From the NCBI RefSeq assembly GCF_002086815.1, contig NZ_MVID01000017.1, forward strand, positions 60,075 through 124,074: 64,000 nt of DNA, written 5' to 3'. Under the pieces are notes generated by a model that was not told where the DNA came from, did not search any database, and was given only the letters and a program-made list of their open reading frames with translations. The DNA is from Mycolicibacterium parafortuitum (GTDB lineage: Bacteria > Actinomycetota > Actinomycetes > Mycobacteriales > Mycobacteriaceae). The stretch's first letter is position 1. Every line of letters starts with the position of its first letter. The position numbers and the translations under genes are program-made. Below, one piece after another: positions 1-8,295 of the stretch.

Positions 1-14
1 CGAACCACGGCATA

Positions 15-329
15 TCAGCTCACCACCTTCAGTCCCACGACACTGCCCACCAGGACGCACAGCAGCACCACCCGGGCGGTGCTGGCGGCTTCTCTCTTGG
101 TGGCGATCGCCCACACCACGGTCAGCGTCGCGCCGATGCCGACCCAGACCGCGTACGCGGTGCCGGTGGGCAGTTCGGTCATCGCATAGGCCAGCCCGGC
201 CAGGCTGGTGATCATCGCGACGACGAACACCGCGGTGGGCCGCCATCGCCGGAAGTTGTCGGACATGCCGAGCGCGGTGGCCCAGACGGCTTCGAGGACG
301 CCGCTGAGCACCAGGATCAGCCACGCCAC
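15..329 (-). CDS. sugE: SMR-family guanidinium exporter (SugE/Gdx type)
   Basis: This 104-residue, four-helix small multidrug resistance protein is probably a dual-topology proton antiporter in the plasma membrane. Glu13, the essential coupling residue of the family, lies in LEAVWA, and the motif GTAYAVWVGIGA in the second half is typical of SugE/Gdx guanidinium exporters rather than EmrE-like drug pumps. I start at the GTG at 329, because AGGAGGG lies just upstream (333-339); the reading frame stays open to 407 but that would translate the riboswitch. The guanidine-III riboswitch directly upstream (343-383) strongly supports guanidinium as substrate. The family and riboswitch link are established; the assignment here is by motif only. 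Confidence 0.9.
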   Translation of the reverse strand: MAWLILVLSGVLEAVWATALGMSDNFRRWRPTAVFVVAMITSLAGLAYAMTELPTGTAYAVWVGIGATLTVVWAIATKREAASTARVVLLCVLVGSVVGLKVVS

Positions 330-342
330 AAGACCCTCCTGC

Positions 343-383
343 GAGTCAGTCTTGTCCTGGCGGGTACTGCTCCCTCGTCCGCC
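343..383 (-). promoter_or_regulatory. Guanidine-III riboswitch (ykkC-III)
   Basis: Read on the minus strand, the 41 nt carry the hallmark blocks GGACGAGG, GTACCCG and AGGACAAGAC in the right order and spacing. P1 pairs GCGG with CCGC. The pseudoknot helix P2 pairs GAGCAGT with ACTGACTC (one bulged A). The match to the crystallised Thermobifida fusca guanidine-III aptamer, recalled from memory, is nearly base for base. The 3' strand of P2 ends two bases before the Shine-Dalgarno of sugE, so control is probably translational: guanidinium-stabilised folding frees the ribosome site. Confidence 0.88.
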
Positions 384-412
384 GACGCCCAGAATCGGAC
401 GCCGCACCAGCC

Positions 413-441
413 ACGTTACACACGAGTTTCAGGTTGGTCAT
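413..441 (-). promoter_or_regulatory. Candidate promoter of sugE riboswitch transcript
   Basis: On the minus strand ATGACC (436-441) and TAACGT (413-418) are separated by 17 bases, giving a plausible sigma-A -35/-10 pair. Transcription would start about 22 bases before the aptamer. It is a sequence match only. Confidence 0.4.
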
Positions 442-474
442 GTCGCGGAAACATGTGGCGACCGGGCTCTCCAT

Positions 475-539
475 ACGACGAATGCACGCTTTCTGACGAG
501 AAGCGCGGGGCTTTTCGTCAGAAAGCGTGCATTCGTTGT
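475..539. terminator. Long intergenic hairpin, 30-bp arms
   Basis: Arms 475-504 and 510-539 are complementary over 30 bases with two mismatches around a 5-base loop. The hairpin sits seven bases beyond the stop of the acyl-CoA ligase gene and before the sugE promoter, so a terminator role is likely. No long U tract follows. The stem core GCACGCTTTCTGAC recurs in the hairpin at 20350-20410. Confidence 0.6.
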
Positions 540-546
540 CGCGGGG

Positions 547-2109
547 CTAGACGGTCGCGCGGTCGCGGCCCTCCCAGTGCGGCTTGCGCAGCTCCTTCTT
601 CAGGATCTTGCCGGTCGGGTTGCGGGGCAGTTCGTCGGCGATGTCGACGGTCTTCGGGCACTTGTAGGCGGCCAGCCGTTCCCGCGCGAACGCGATGATG
701 TCGGCTTCGGTCACCTCACCCTCGACCACGACGACGGCCTTGACGACCTCGCCCCATTTCTCGTCGGGCACGCCGATCACCGCGACCTCGACGACGGCGT
801 CGTGCTCGGCGAGCACCCGTTCGACCTCGATCGAGTAGATGTTCTCCCCGCCCGAGATGATCATGTCCTTGAGCCGGTCCTCGACGAAGATGTAGCCGCC
901 GTCGTCGACGCGGCCGATGTCACCGGTGCGGAACCAGCCGTCCTCGGTGATCGCCTCGGCGGTGGCCTCCGGCTTGTTGTGGTAGCCCTTCATCAATTGC
1001 GGTGAGCGGAACCACAATTCGCCCTGCTCGCCGGGAGCGACGTCCTGCAGCGTGTCCGGGTCGACGACGCGGATCTCGGCGTTGGGTACCAGCGTGCCGG
1101 CGCTGGAGAGTCGCTCCTCGCGGCCCGGGTCGCGGTGCGCCTCCGGCAGCAGGTGGCTGATCACACCGCACAGCTCGGTCAGGCCGTACGCCTGCATGAA
1201 ATCGGTGTTGGGCCAGGCCTTCAGCGCCTGCCGCAGCAGTGGCAGCGGCATCGGCGACGCGCCGTAGGCGAACGTCTTGAGCGAGCCGAACAGCTTCACC
1301 GCATCCTCGCCGGCCTCGAGCACCTTGGCCAGCACCGCGGGTACCAGGAAGGTGCGGTTGGCACCCTTGAGGATCGCGCCGGCCAACGTCATGCCGTCCA
1401 CGTCGCGGGTCATCACACTCGGGAACCCGTCGTGAATCCCGAACTGCACGTATGACGATCCGCCGACATGGAACAGCGGCATCGACACCATGTTCTTGTC
1501 ACCCTCGTCGAACTCGAAGCCCTCGTGCGCGTTCATGGTGTGCGCGATGACGTTCGCCTGGGTCAGCTCCACGCCTTTGGGGCGGCCGGTGGTGCCCGAC
1601 GAGTACATGATGATGCACACGTCGTCGGGCTCGACGTCGGCGGAACGGTCCACCGGTGACGCGGCCGCCAGCAGCGCCTCGTACTCGTCGTCGCCCTCCG
1701 GTTTGGCGGTGATCACGGTGTCGACCTCGGTCAGCTTGTCGCGGATCTTCGCGATGCCGTCGGCGAACTCGGCGCCGACGATGATCAGCTTGGCCCCGGA
1801 ATCGTTGAGCACGTAGTCGAGTTCGTCGGCGGCCAGCCGGAAGTTGATGATCGCGTTTGCCGCGCCCAGCGATGCGGCGGCGAAGGTCAGCTCGACACAG
1901 GCCGGGTGGTTCTTGTCCAGGAACGCGACGACGTCGCCGCGGCCGATGCCCCTCTCCGTGAGCGCGCCGGCCAGCCGGCGGACCCGGTCGTTCCACTGCG
2001 ACCAGGTCCAGGACCGATCGAGGTAGTCCATCGCTTCGCCGTCAGGGTTGACGGCGGCCCAGTGGGCCAGTCGCTCGTCGAGGAATCGGGGTGCGCTGCG
2101 CTCGGCCAT
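547..2109 (-). CDS. Acyl-CoA ligase, FadD type (ANL superfamily)
   Basis: About 520 residues. It should activate a carboxylic acid to acyl-AMP and then acyl-CoA. The P-loop motif YSSGTTGRPKG lies near residue 170, the adenylate motif QAYGLTE mid-protein, GWFRTGDIG at the hinge, and the catalytic Lys in PTGKILKK close to the C terminus. I start at the ATG at 2109; a GTG six codons upstream (2127) is equally open and neither has a clear ribosome site. It follows the TetR gene on the same strand, 51 bases downstream, in the region beyond the mce operon. The sequence does not look like FadD5, the ligase of the mce1 locus. The acyl substrate cannot be told; a fatty acid or sterol side-chain acid is possible. 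Confidence 0.85.
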   Translation of the reverse strand: MAERSAPRFLDERLAHWAAVNPDGEAMDYLDRSWTWSQWNDRVRRLAGALTERGIGRGDVVAFLDKNHPACVELTFAAASLGAANAIINFRLAADELDYVLNDSGAKLIIVGAEFADGIAKIRDKLTEVDTVITAKPEGDDEYEALLAAASPVDRSADVEPDDVCIIMYSSGTTGRPKGVELTQANVIAHTMNAHEGFEFDEGDKNMVSMPLFHVGGSSYVQFGIHDGFPSVMTRDVDGMTLAGAILKGANRTFLVPAVLAKVLEAGEDAVKLFGSLKTFAYGASPMPLPLLRQALKAWPNTDFMQAYGLTELCGVISHLLPEAHRDPGREERLSSAGTLVPNAEIRVVDPDTLQDVAPGEQGELWFRSPQLMKGYHNKPEATAEAITEDGWFRTGDIGRVDDGGYIFVEDRLKDMIISGGENIYSIEVERVLAEHDAVVEVAVIGVPDEKWGEVVKAVVVVEGEVTEADIIAFARERLAAYKCPKTVDIADELPRNPTGKILKKELRKPHWEGRDRATV

Positions 2110-2160
2110 GCCTACAGAGCGTGCCACGATCTGCGCTGCGGCTGACCGGATTTGCTCAAC

Positions 2161-2748
2161 TCACCGCACGAACGGCGCGAGGTAGGTGCGGGCGTAGTGG
2201 GCGACGGCATCATCGTCGGTGACGTCGAGAACGCCGGTGCCGACCTGAACCAGGGATGCGGCGAGCCGGATGTGCAGTTCGGCGACGGCGAGCAGGTCGG
2301 CGTCGGGCATCGTCGCACCGGCCGCGCGCAGCGCCTTGGCCATCGCGGTCGCGGCGCTGACCAGGAACAGCCTCGCCTCGGCGACCATCTCGGTGGTCGC
2401 GGTGAATTCGCCGTCGAGTTGCAGGAATCGGCGCATCACCGGCTCGCCGGTTAGCAGCCGCACGCCCTCCCGGAACGCCGCGACCGCCGCCTGCTGCGGG
2501 CCGTCGTCGATCGCGACCGTCTGCAGCCGCGCCATCGCGAAGTCGAAGGTCTGCCGGCCGAGTTCGGTGATCAGCGCGTCGCGGCTCGGGAACCGGCGGT
2601 ACAGAGTGCTGCGGCTGACGCCGGCCTGGCGCGCCACCACGTCCATGCTGAGCCTGCCGACCCCGACGAGCGCGACCTCCTCGGCAGCAGCCTTCAGGAT
2701 CGCCGACTCCTGCTGGGTGGGGCTGTCGGTGTTGCGGTTGCGGCGCAT
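2161..2748 (-). CDS. TetR-family transcriptional regulator
   Basis: 195 residues. The N-terminal helix-turn-helix (about residues 15-60) ends in VARQAGVSRSTLYRRFPSR, the usual TetR recognition helix; the C-terminal half is a variable ligand and dimer domain. The gene starts three bases after the stop of the DUF2236 gene, so the two are co-transcribed from the promoter at about 3740-3768, and it lies upstream of the acyl-CoA ligase. It likely represses its own operon. The ligand is unknown. Two other TetR/DUF2236 pairs occur in this window (16486-18163 and 60790-62254). Confidence 0.85.
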   Translation of the reverse strand: MRRNRNTDSPTQQESAILKAAAEEVALVGVGRLSMDVVARQAGVSRSTLYRRFPSRDALITELGRQTFDFAMARLQTVAIDDGPQQAAVAAFREGVRLLTGEPVMRRFLQLDGEFTATTEMVAEARLFLVSAATAMAKALRAAGATMPDADLLAVAELHIRLAASLVQVGTGVLDVTDDDAVAHYARTYLAPFVR

Positions 2749-2751
2749 CCG

Positions 2752-3711
2752 CTACCCCACCGGGCAGCGGCCGGCGGGCGGCGCGAACGAGTCCAGCGCC
2801 ACCGAACGGTGCAGTCGCACCAACTTCTCGTATTCGATCCTGTTCCGCGCCAACGGGATCAGCAGCACCCGGTCGGGCAGCGTGCGCCAGGCCAGCTGCA
2901 GCAGGCGTGAGTAGAGCGCGAACTCGACGTCGTGGCGCGGCTCCCACCGGAACCCGGTCAGCTCCCGCACCCCCGGGTGCAGGATGCCGAACGAACACAC
3001 CGTCAGCACCCGCCCGGCGAGCGGGCGCAGCGCGACCCAGCCCGGCGTCAGCGCCGCCCGCAGTGCGGGCGGCAGTACCAGCGTCGGCAGAGGCAGCTTC
3101 GTCAGGTCCCGGGTGACGCGGCGCAGGAACGGATTCGTCGCGAGCTCGTTGTCGACCATGTCGTCGTAGTACTCGACCGCATCGGCATAGGTGGCAGGCA
3201 GTTTCGCGTTCTTACCGGGTAGCTCGAGGGCGCGGAAGGCCTCGAGGAGCTGCTGGTAGGCGGCCTCGCGTTCGTCGTCGTTGAGGGTGATGCCGGTGCA
3301 CGGGGTGAACGAGTTCAGCACCACGAACAGCCCGCTGACCGCGATCCAGTTCCACAGCTTGGGGTCCAGCGCGCTGTAGCGCACATCGGCGAAGTCCCCG
3401 GCACCGCGTCCGCGCACCTCGCGGTGCATGGTCTTCAGACGCTGCCCCTCGGCTTCACGGTCGGTGGCGTCCCCCCAGATCGCCAGCAGCGCCGAAAAGC
3501 CGCTGCGCACACCGCGGTCGGCGAAGTTGGCGGCGAACCTGCCGGTCTTGTCGACGGCCGCGGCGACCGGCACCAGCGCGACCTCGTCGAACGCGGCCGC
3601 CCCGAAGAGACCGCCGAGCACGCTGCCGGAGTGTCGACGGAATTCGTAGAGGACCTTCGGACGGACGTTCGTGGTGACGGAGTCGGTGGACTCCGCGGCG
3701 GTCGCGACCAT
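2752..3711 (-). CDS. DUF2236 / MpaB-like oxygenase-fold protein
   Basis: About 319 residues of the DUF2236 family, which includes the rubber oxygenase Lcp and the mycophenolate enzyme MpaB, both heme-dependent. The conserved stretch with KTMHREVRG provides the family histidine, and LDPKLWNWIAVSG is the usual companion motif. I prefer the ATG at 3711, preceded by GGGAGG, over the ATG at 3726. It heads a probable operon with the TetR gene and acyl-CoA ligase. No signal peptide is visible. The substrate is unknown; mycobacterial members are often annotated as oxygenase MpaB family without proof. Confidence 0.78.
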   Translation of the reverse strand: MVATAAESTDSVTTNVRPKVLYEFRRHSGSVLGGLFGAAAFDEVALVPVAAAVDKTGRFAANFADRGVRSGFSALLAIWGDATDREAEGQRLKTMHREVRGRGAGDFADVRYSALDPKLWNWIAVSGLFVVLNSFTPCTGITLNDDEREAAYQQLLEAFRALELPGKNAKLPATYADAVEYYDDMVDNELATNPFLRRVTRDLTKLPLPTLVLPPALRAALTPGWVALRPLAGRVLTVCSFGILHPGVRELTGFRWEPRHDVEFALYSRLLQLAWRTLPDRVLLIPLARNRIEYEKLVRLHRSVALDSFAPPAGRCPVG

Positions 3712-3735
3712 TGCGCCTCCCGACATCGTCGTTGA

Positions 3736-3768
3736 AACAAAGACTAGCTGTTTGTGTCAACATGTCAA
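3736..3768 (-). promoter_or_regulatory. Promoter and possible TetR operator upstream of DUF2236 gene
   Basis: On the minus strand TTGACA (3763-3768) and TAGTCT (3741-3746) are 16 bases apart. A second TTGACA (3755-3760) overlaps, forming a direct repeat TGTTGACA twice. AAACA and TGTTT arms (3736-3753) flank the -10 and could be the TetR site. Confidence 0.45.
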
Positions 3769-3794
3769 CGGGGTGTGCGCCGGCGGCGTCGAGG

Positions 3795-4376
3795 TCAGGC
3801 TCCGCGGCAGACGCCGGAGTCGCGGATCACGGTGCCGTACACGTTGGCCGTGGCGATGTTCGCGTTGATCACCCCGGACGGCATCCGCTGCTTGATCTTG
3901 TCGCTGATCTGGGTGAACTGATACCACAGCCGGTAGATCGAATCACCGTGGAACAGTGGCGAATACTCGCTCTGGTCGGGATAGTTGACGATGAACAGTG
4001 TGTGGGCCCGCGGATCCAGGAACGCCGCGGACTGGTCCAGGTTCGCGGCGACGATGTCGCCGGCCTCGGTGACGCCGGGGCGCGTCCAGTAGTCGCCCTG
4101 CTCGGCGAGGAAGTGCTGGAAGCCGTACACCTGATCCATCAACGGCTGGTATTGGGCGTTGATCCACTGGCAGGCCTCGCGTTCGGCGGTGATCATCTCC
4201 GGGGTGACCCTCGACTGCCACAGGTTGTACGGGAACGGGCGGTAGTCGGGCTGCCAGTTCGACGGGTACGGCGTGAACACCGGAAGCGTCGGGGTGGCCG
4301 GCTCGGCGTGGCCCACCGGGGCGAGACCCAGCAGGGCGGCCAGTCCGAGCGCGGTCGTCACCGCCCACCGGAACAT
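3795..4376 (-). CDS. Secreted mce-locus protein (possibly DUF5078-like)
   Basis: 193 residues beginning with a classical Sec signal peptide (hydrophobic VTTALGLAALLGLAPVGHA, cleavage expected after residue 24). The mature part is rich in Tyr, Trp and Pro and has no motif I can assign; it resembles proteins called DUF5078 in mycobacteria, but I cannot verify that. It starts two bases after the stop of the preceding secreted-protein gene and is the last gene of the mce operon. It probably acts in the periplasm or cell wall with the transporter, which is inference from position. The frame upstream of 4376 overlaps the neighbouring gene and is not used. Confidence 0.75.
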   Translation of the reverse strand: MFRWAVTTALGLAALLGLAPVGHAEPATPTLPVFTPYPSNWQPDYRPFPYNLWQSRVTPEMITAEREACQWINAQYQPLMDQVYGFQHFLAEQGDYWTRPGVTEAGDIVAANLDQSAAFLDPRAHTLFIVNYPDQSEYSPLFHGDSIYRLWYQFTQISDKIKQRMPSGVINANIATANVYGTVIRDSGVCRGA

Positions 4377-4378
4377 GG

Positions 4379-5185
4379 TCAGGCGCCGCCGAATTCGGGA
4401 CGCAGCACCGGCGCCAACGCCGCGAGCGGGATATGGGCCTGCACGGTTCCGCCGTCCATCGACCACTGCATGAGCCCCGGCGTGAAGTCCGTCGGGCGGT
4501 CCCGGCCCACCGGGTAGTCCGGCATGTAGATCACCAGCTCGTCGGGCGTCAGCGCCCACGCCTTGTACGCCCCGGAGTACACCTTGTCCGGGGTCCAGCG
4601 GTCCGGGGTGAACGGATAGGTGCCGGGCTGATGCGGCGGTGGTGCCGCATCGAGGGCGGCGACGATGAACGGCCCACCCAGACGCGGGATCTCGGCAAAA
4701 TGGTCGACGCCGGGCCTGAACAGATCCGCCAGCTGCAACTGCCGCCCGTCGGCGAAGGTGAAAGTGCGGTAGGCGTCGCTGACGATGGGCGCGTTCGGAT
4801 GCGCCAGGGCGTCGGTACCGACCGTGCCCGAGTACATCTCGTGGAACACGACCGTCATCGCTTCACCATGATGAAAGATCTCGAAGTGCTGCTCGCCGAA
4901 GCTGTTCTGCACCATCTTCTTCGCCGCGGTCCGCCAGTTGTTCATCAACGTGGTCAGATACTCCCGAATCACCGGGTTCTCCACGAGGTCGCCGGGCAGT
5001 GCCAGTTTGATATCCCGGGTCGCTTTGCGCTCCGACACCACCGATGTCGAACAGAACCGCCCGTCCCACTGCCCGCCCAGCTCGGCGCAGAACGACGGAG
5101 CGGACGCCGATACGGGCGATGCGGTGGCCATCGCGACCGTTGCCATCACGGCGACCGCACCGCTGCCGACGACCCGGCGCATCAT
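4379..5185 (-). CDS. Secreted RsiV/DUF3298-like (MPT64-like) protein
   Basis: 268 residues with a signal peptide ending near ASPVSASA. The mature protein begins with SFCAELGGQWDGRFC and continues with a pattern like the MPT64 / RsiV (DUF3298) fold: an N-terminal Cys pair, a beta-rich middle (FHEMYSGT, AYRTFTF) and a C-terminal domain with lipoprotein-independent export. The start ATG at 5185 overlaps the TAA stop of the preceding Mce-associated gene by one base, so translation is coupled. A cell-wall role with the Mce complex is inferred from operon position. The much longer open frame to 5578 is antisense-style overlap with the upstream gene and is rejected. Confidence 0.75.
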   Translation of the reverse strand: MMRRVVGSGAVAVMATVAMATASPVSASAPSFCAELGGQWDGRFCSTSVVSERKATRDIKLALPGDLVENPVIREYLTTLMNNWRTAAKKMVQNSFGEQHFEIFHHGEAMTVVFHEMYSGTVGTDALAHPNAPIVSDAYRTFTFADGRQLQLADLFRPGVDHFAEIPRLGGPFIVAALDAAPPPHQPGTYPFTPDRWTPDKVYSGAYKAWALTPDELVIYMPDYPVGRDRPTDFTPGLMQWSMDGGTVQAHIPLAALAPVLRPEFGGA

Positions 5186-5808
5186 TACGGGAGCTCGACT
5201 TTGCTTGCGCGCCAACGCCCGTCGACGTACTCCATGGTCATCTTGACACGGCTGCGGTCGATCCGCGGGTCGGGCACGTTGGTGTTGGACACCGACTGGT
5301 CGACGAACAGCAGCACCACGGCCTTGTCCTTGGACGCCGACTGCACCGCCGACTCCAGCACGACCCCGCGTGCGGTGGCCTTGTTGTCGATCAGCAGCTG
5401 GCGCAGCTGCGCGCTCGATTGCGAGTACATGTCCTTGAACTCGCCGGTGGCCCCGTCGAGCACCGCGTCGAAGTTCTCGTCGACCTTCGCCGAGTCGATG
5501 CTCGTCAGCACCTGCGCATAACTTTCCGCGGCCTGCCTGGCCTGCTCGCTCGCGTCGGCGATCTGGCGTTCCTGCCACAGCTGCCAGCCCAGGAAACCGA
5601 CCGCCCCCAGCAGCACCACGAACGCGGTGGCCAGACCCGCGCGCACCGCGATCCGGCCCCGGTTCCGCCCGGCGGGGCGGGCGGGGTCGGCGGCCTCGGA
5701 CTCGGAAGCCTCGGTGGCAGCCTCGGATTCGGCGGCCTCGGATTCGGTGCCGTCCTCGACCTCCGGCTTGTCGTCGGTGGTCTTGTCGTCGTCGGTGCTC
5801 ACGGACAT
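5185..5808 (-). CDS. Mce-associated membrane protein (Mas type)
   Basis: About 207 residues. An acidic, disordered N terminus (residues 1-45, Asp/Glu/Ala-rich) precedes a single membrane helix (about 55-78) and an extracytoplasmic domain with the pattern ending MEYVDGRWRASKVE, the NTF2-like fold common to Mce-associated proteins. It follows mceF in the operon, as mas genes do in mce1 and mce4, where they are thought to stabilise the complex. Three ATGs in a row (5814, 5811, 5808) follow GGAG; the third has the best spacing. Function is inferred from family and position. Confidence 0.82.
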   Translation of the reverse strand: MSVSTDDDKTTDDKPEVEDGTESEAAESEAATEASESEAADPARPAGRNRGRIAVRAGLATAFVVLLGAVGFLGWQLWQERQIADASEQARQAAESYAQVLTSIDSAKVDENFDAVLDGATGEFKDMYSQSSAQLRQLLIDNKATARGVVLESAVQSASKDKAVVLLFVDQSVSNTNVPDPRIDRSRVKMTMEYVDGRWRASKVELP

Positions 5809-5833
5809 CATCATCTCCTAGCGGACATCGGGG

Positions 5834-7084
5834 TCAGCGGGGCGGCTCGATCGGCAGCGTCGGGCCGCCGTACGGCGTCGGAATCGTGTAGCGCCCCTTC
5901 GGGGTCGGATCGGTCTGCCTACCGAGGTCGGCACCCGGCGGCGGGCCTGCGGTGTCGTCGCCGGCCGGCCGTGGCGCGTTCTTGGCCCCGCGCACCAGCA
6001 CGCCGGGATGCTCGTCGCGGCAGTAGGTGTACATGAACGGCTCGGGGAAGTCCGCCGACGACGGCGGCTGCTTAGGGGTGCCGTAGTCGCAGGTGTAGCG
6101 CGGGTAGATCTCTGCGGTGCCCCACAGGCCACCGTCGTGCATCGCGGCGCCGAGCGCGTCGAGCACCGAGGTGCGGTGCGTCGGGAACAGCGCGTTGAGC
6201 GCGGGCACCCGCAGGTACAGCAGCCGTGATGTGGTGGTCAGGTTGCCGAGCAACTGCACCATGGTGTCGGAGTTGTCGGCGAACAGGTTGTCGACGTTGC
6301 CCAACACGCCCGGGGTCTGGTCGGTGAGCCTGCGGTATCCGTCGCGCATCGTGTTGATGCCGTCGAAGGTCTCGGTGAGATTGTCCGACGCCACGTCGAT
6401 TCCGGCGTTCTTGTCGGCGACCATCGTGAACACCACCCGGCTGCTGCGCAGCAGCGACGAGGTCTCGGGCAGCACCGAATCCAGGGTTGAGAGCAGGAAC
6501 GTACCGCCGTCGACGATGTCGGCCAGCTTCTGCGGGCCGGCGTCACTCATGCTCAGCTCCCGGCGCATGATCTCGAGCTTCTCGGTATCGGCCTGCGCCA
6601 GCGCCCCGTCGGCGTCGGCCAACAGGGTGGCCAGGCTGACCGGCACGGTGGTGTCGCGCTGACCGATCACCGCACCGTCGGCCAAAAACGGTCCGCCGTC
6701 CACTCCGGGGACGAAGTCGATGTACTGTTCACCGGCCGGGGACAGCCCGGACACCCGCACCTCGGACGCCTCCGGGATCTGCACGGTGGACTTCACGTTC
6801 ACGATCGCATTGACCCCGGACGGGGTGATGTCGAGCCGCTCCACCCGGCCGATCTGCACGCCGCGCAACGTGACGTCCTGATTCGGCAGCAGCCCAGCAG
6901 ATTCCGGCAGCTCGACGGTGAGTCGGTAACTGGACGCCAGCGGGTTCACCCGCAGCGCCCCGAACAGCAGGTACGCGGTGGCCACCACGAGCACCATGAC
7001 CAGACCGAGCGCCGAGAGCCAGGCCCGGCGGCGGTAGCCGTACCGGACGATCCCGACGACGCGGTCTGCCGCGGCGCCGATCAT
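5834..7084 (-). CDS. mceF: MCE-family protein, MceF position
   Basis: 416 residues. One N-terminal membrane anchor (about residues 24-46) is followed by an MCE/MlaD domain (about 50-130, with NQDVTLRGVQIGRVERL and ASEVRVSGLSPAGEQYIDF), a long helical needle region (about 150-330) and a Pro/Gly-rich tail. MCE subunits assemble into a hexameric, needle-like channel that carries lipids across the periplasm to YrbE permeases. The start overlaps the stop of mceE by four bases. The locus cannot be matched to a numbered mce operon from sequence alone. Confidence 0.9.
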   Translation of the reverse strand: MIGAAADRVVGIVRYGYRRRAWLSALGLVMVLVVATAYLLFGALRVNPLASSYRLTVELPESAGLLPNQDVTLRGVQIGRVERLDITPSGVNAIVNVKSTVQIPEASEVRVSGLSPAGEQYIDFVPGVDGGPFLADGAVIGQRDTTVPVSLATLLADADGALAQADTEKLEIMRRELSMSDAGPQKLADIVDGGTFLLSTLDSVLPETSSLLRSSRVVFTMVADKNAGIDVASDNLTETFDGINTMRDGYRRLTDQTPGVLGNVDNLFADNSDTMVQLLGNLTTTSRLLYLRVPALNALFPTHRTSVLDALGAAMHDGGLWGTAEIYPRYTCDYGTPKQPPSSADFPEPFMYTYCRDEHPGVLVRGAKNAPRPAGDDTAGPPPGADLGRQTDPTPKGRYTIPTPYGGPTLPIEPPR

Positions 7085-8295
7085 CGCGGTGCCTCGGGAA
7101 GCGGCGGGACGGGAGCAGGCGGCGGGGCCGGGATGATCGCGCCGGGCTCGGTCGGGCTCGGAATCACCGGTAGCTGCGGCACATCCGGCCCCTTACCGAC
7201 GACACGCTCCTGCAGACGCCACAGCGTGTACTTCAACGTGCCGACCAACTGGTGCCAGTCGTGTCGCTTCGGCCCGTGCAGACCGGGGTCGCCGGCGAAT
7301 CCGATGTCCGGGATGGAGCCGAGCACCAGCCGGTCGACGCTGGCGTCGAGCGCGATCGACGTGGAGGTCATGGTCTTGATGAACGGCGGCATCAGCCGGT
7401 TCAGCGCGTACAGCGTCGCATCGGGGGCGACCGCGACGTCGTTCCACGCCCTCGCCACGGTGTTCGCGTCGGCGATGACGCTGCGTCCGCTGGTGTCGGT
7501 GCCCGCGATCGACGGGAACTTGCGCAGCTGCCCGGAGACGTCGCCGAGTTGCGTTACCAGGTCGGCGATCTGGGTGGTCTGCGACGACAGCGTGTCGGTG
7601 GCCGGGCGGGCCTGCGCCATCACGTCGCTGATCACCTGGTTCTTGGCCGAGATCTCCTGCGCCAGCCGCGACGTCTCGTGCATCGCGGTCGAGATCTCCT
7701 CCGAGCGCGCGTTGAGCTTGCCGAGGGTGGTGTTCGTCTTGTTGATCAGATTGCCGAATGCCTCGCCCTGGTCGCCGGTCGCCTTGCCGAGCCCGTTGAT
7801 GAGGTTGGTGAAGTTACGGACCGCGCCGCCGTTGACCAGGATCGCCGCCGAGCCGAGGACCGATTCCACCGTCGCCGCGGCGGTCGTCGATTCCAGCCCT
7901 ATCGTGTCGCCGTCCCGGAGCAGCGGGGTGCCCGGCGCGGCGTCGGGCGGCGGTTTGATCGCGACGAACACGTCACCCAGCGGGGTGGCGGAACGTAATT
8001 CGGCGGTGCTGCCCTGCGGCAGTCGCACTCCGTCCATGATCCGCAGGGTGGTCACGGCGGTGTAGTTGCGGGCCACCATGGACTCCATCTGCCCGACATC
8101 GGCGCCGGCCAGTTTGACCTTCGCGTTGGCGGGCAGGTTCAGCGCGTTCGAGAACACCGCGGTCAGCTGGTATCCGCCGGAACCCACACCCGGGGCCGGC
8201 AGGGGCAGGCTGGCCAGCCCGTCACTGGCGCAGCCGGATGCGCTCAGGCACACCGTCAGCGCCAGTGCGGCGCCGAATCGTCTGCGCACGGCCAT
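7081..8295 (-). CDS. mceE: MCE-family lipoprotein, MceE position (LprN type)
   Basis: 404 residues. The signal peptide ends in a lipobox-like LSASGC, giving lipid-anchored Cys at about residue 22; MceE subunits are lipoproteins throughout the family. The MCE domain (about residues 40-120) contains NAKVKLAGADVGQMESM, then a helical region and a Pro-rich tail (PAPPPAPVPPLP). It starts in an ATGA overlap with the mceD stop at 8295-8297. The ATG at 8295 is chosen over the open frame to 8382 because of the overlap and the signal peptide. Confidence 0.9.
   Translation of the reverse strand: MAVRRRFGAALALTVCLSASGCASDGLASLPLPAPGVGSGGYQLTAVFSNALNLPANAKVKLAGADVGQMESMVARNYTAVTTLRIMDGVRLPQGSTAELRSATPLGDVFVAIKPPPDAAPGTPLLRDGDTIGLESTTAAATVESVLGSAAILVNGGAVRNFTNLINGLGKATGDQGEAFGNLINKTNTTLGKLNARSEEISTAMHETSRLAQEISAKNQVISDVMAQARPATDTLSSQTTQIADLVTQLGDVSGQLRKFPSIAGTDTSGRSVIADANTVARAWNDVAVAPDATLYALNRLMPPFIKTMTSTSIALDASVDRLVLGSIPDIGFAGDPGLHGPKRHDWHQLVGTLKYTLWRLQERVVGKGPDVPQLPVIPSPTEPGAIIPAPPPAPVPPLPEAPR

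Noticed and set aside
547..2109. FadD5 of the mce1 locus
   Set aside because: The recalled FadD5 sequence differs throughout, and the gene lies downstream of the mce operon rather than before yrbEA.
4379..5578. 399-residue version of the RsiV-like protein
   Set aside because: The extra N terminus lies over the Mce-associated gene in a shadow frame; the signal peptide begins at 5185.
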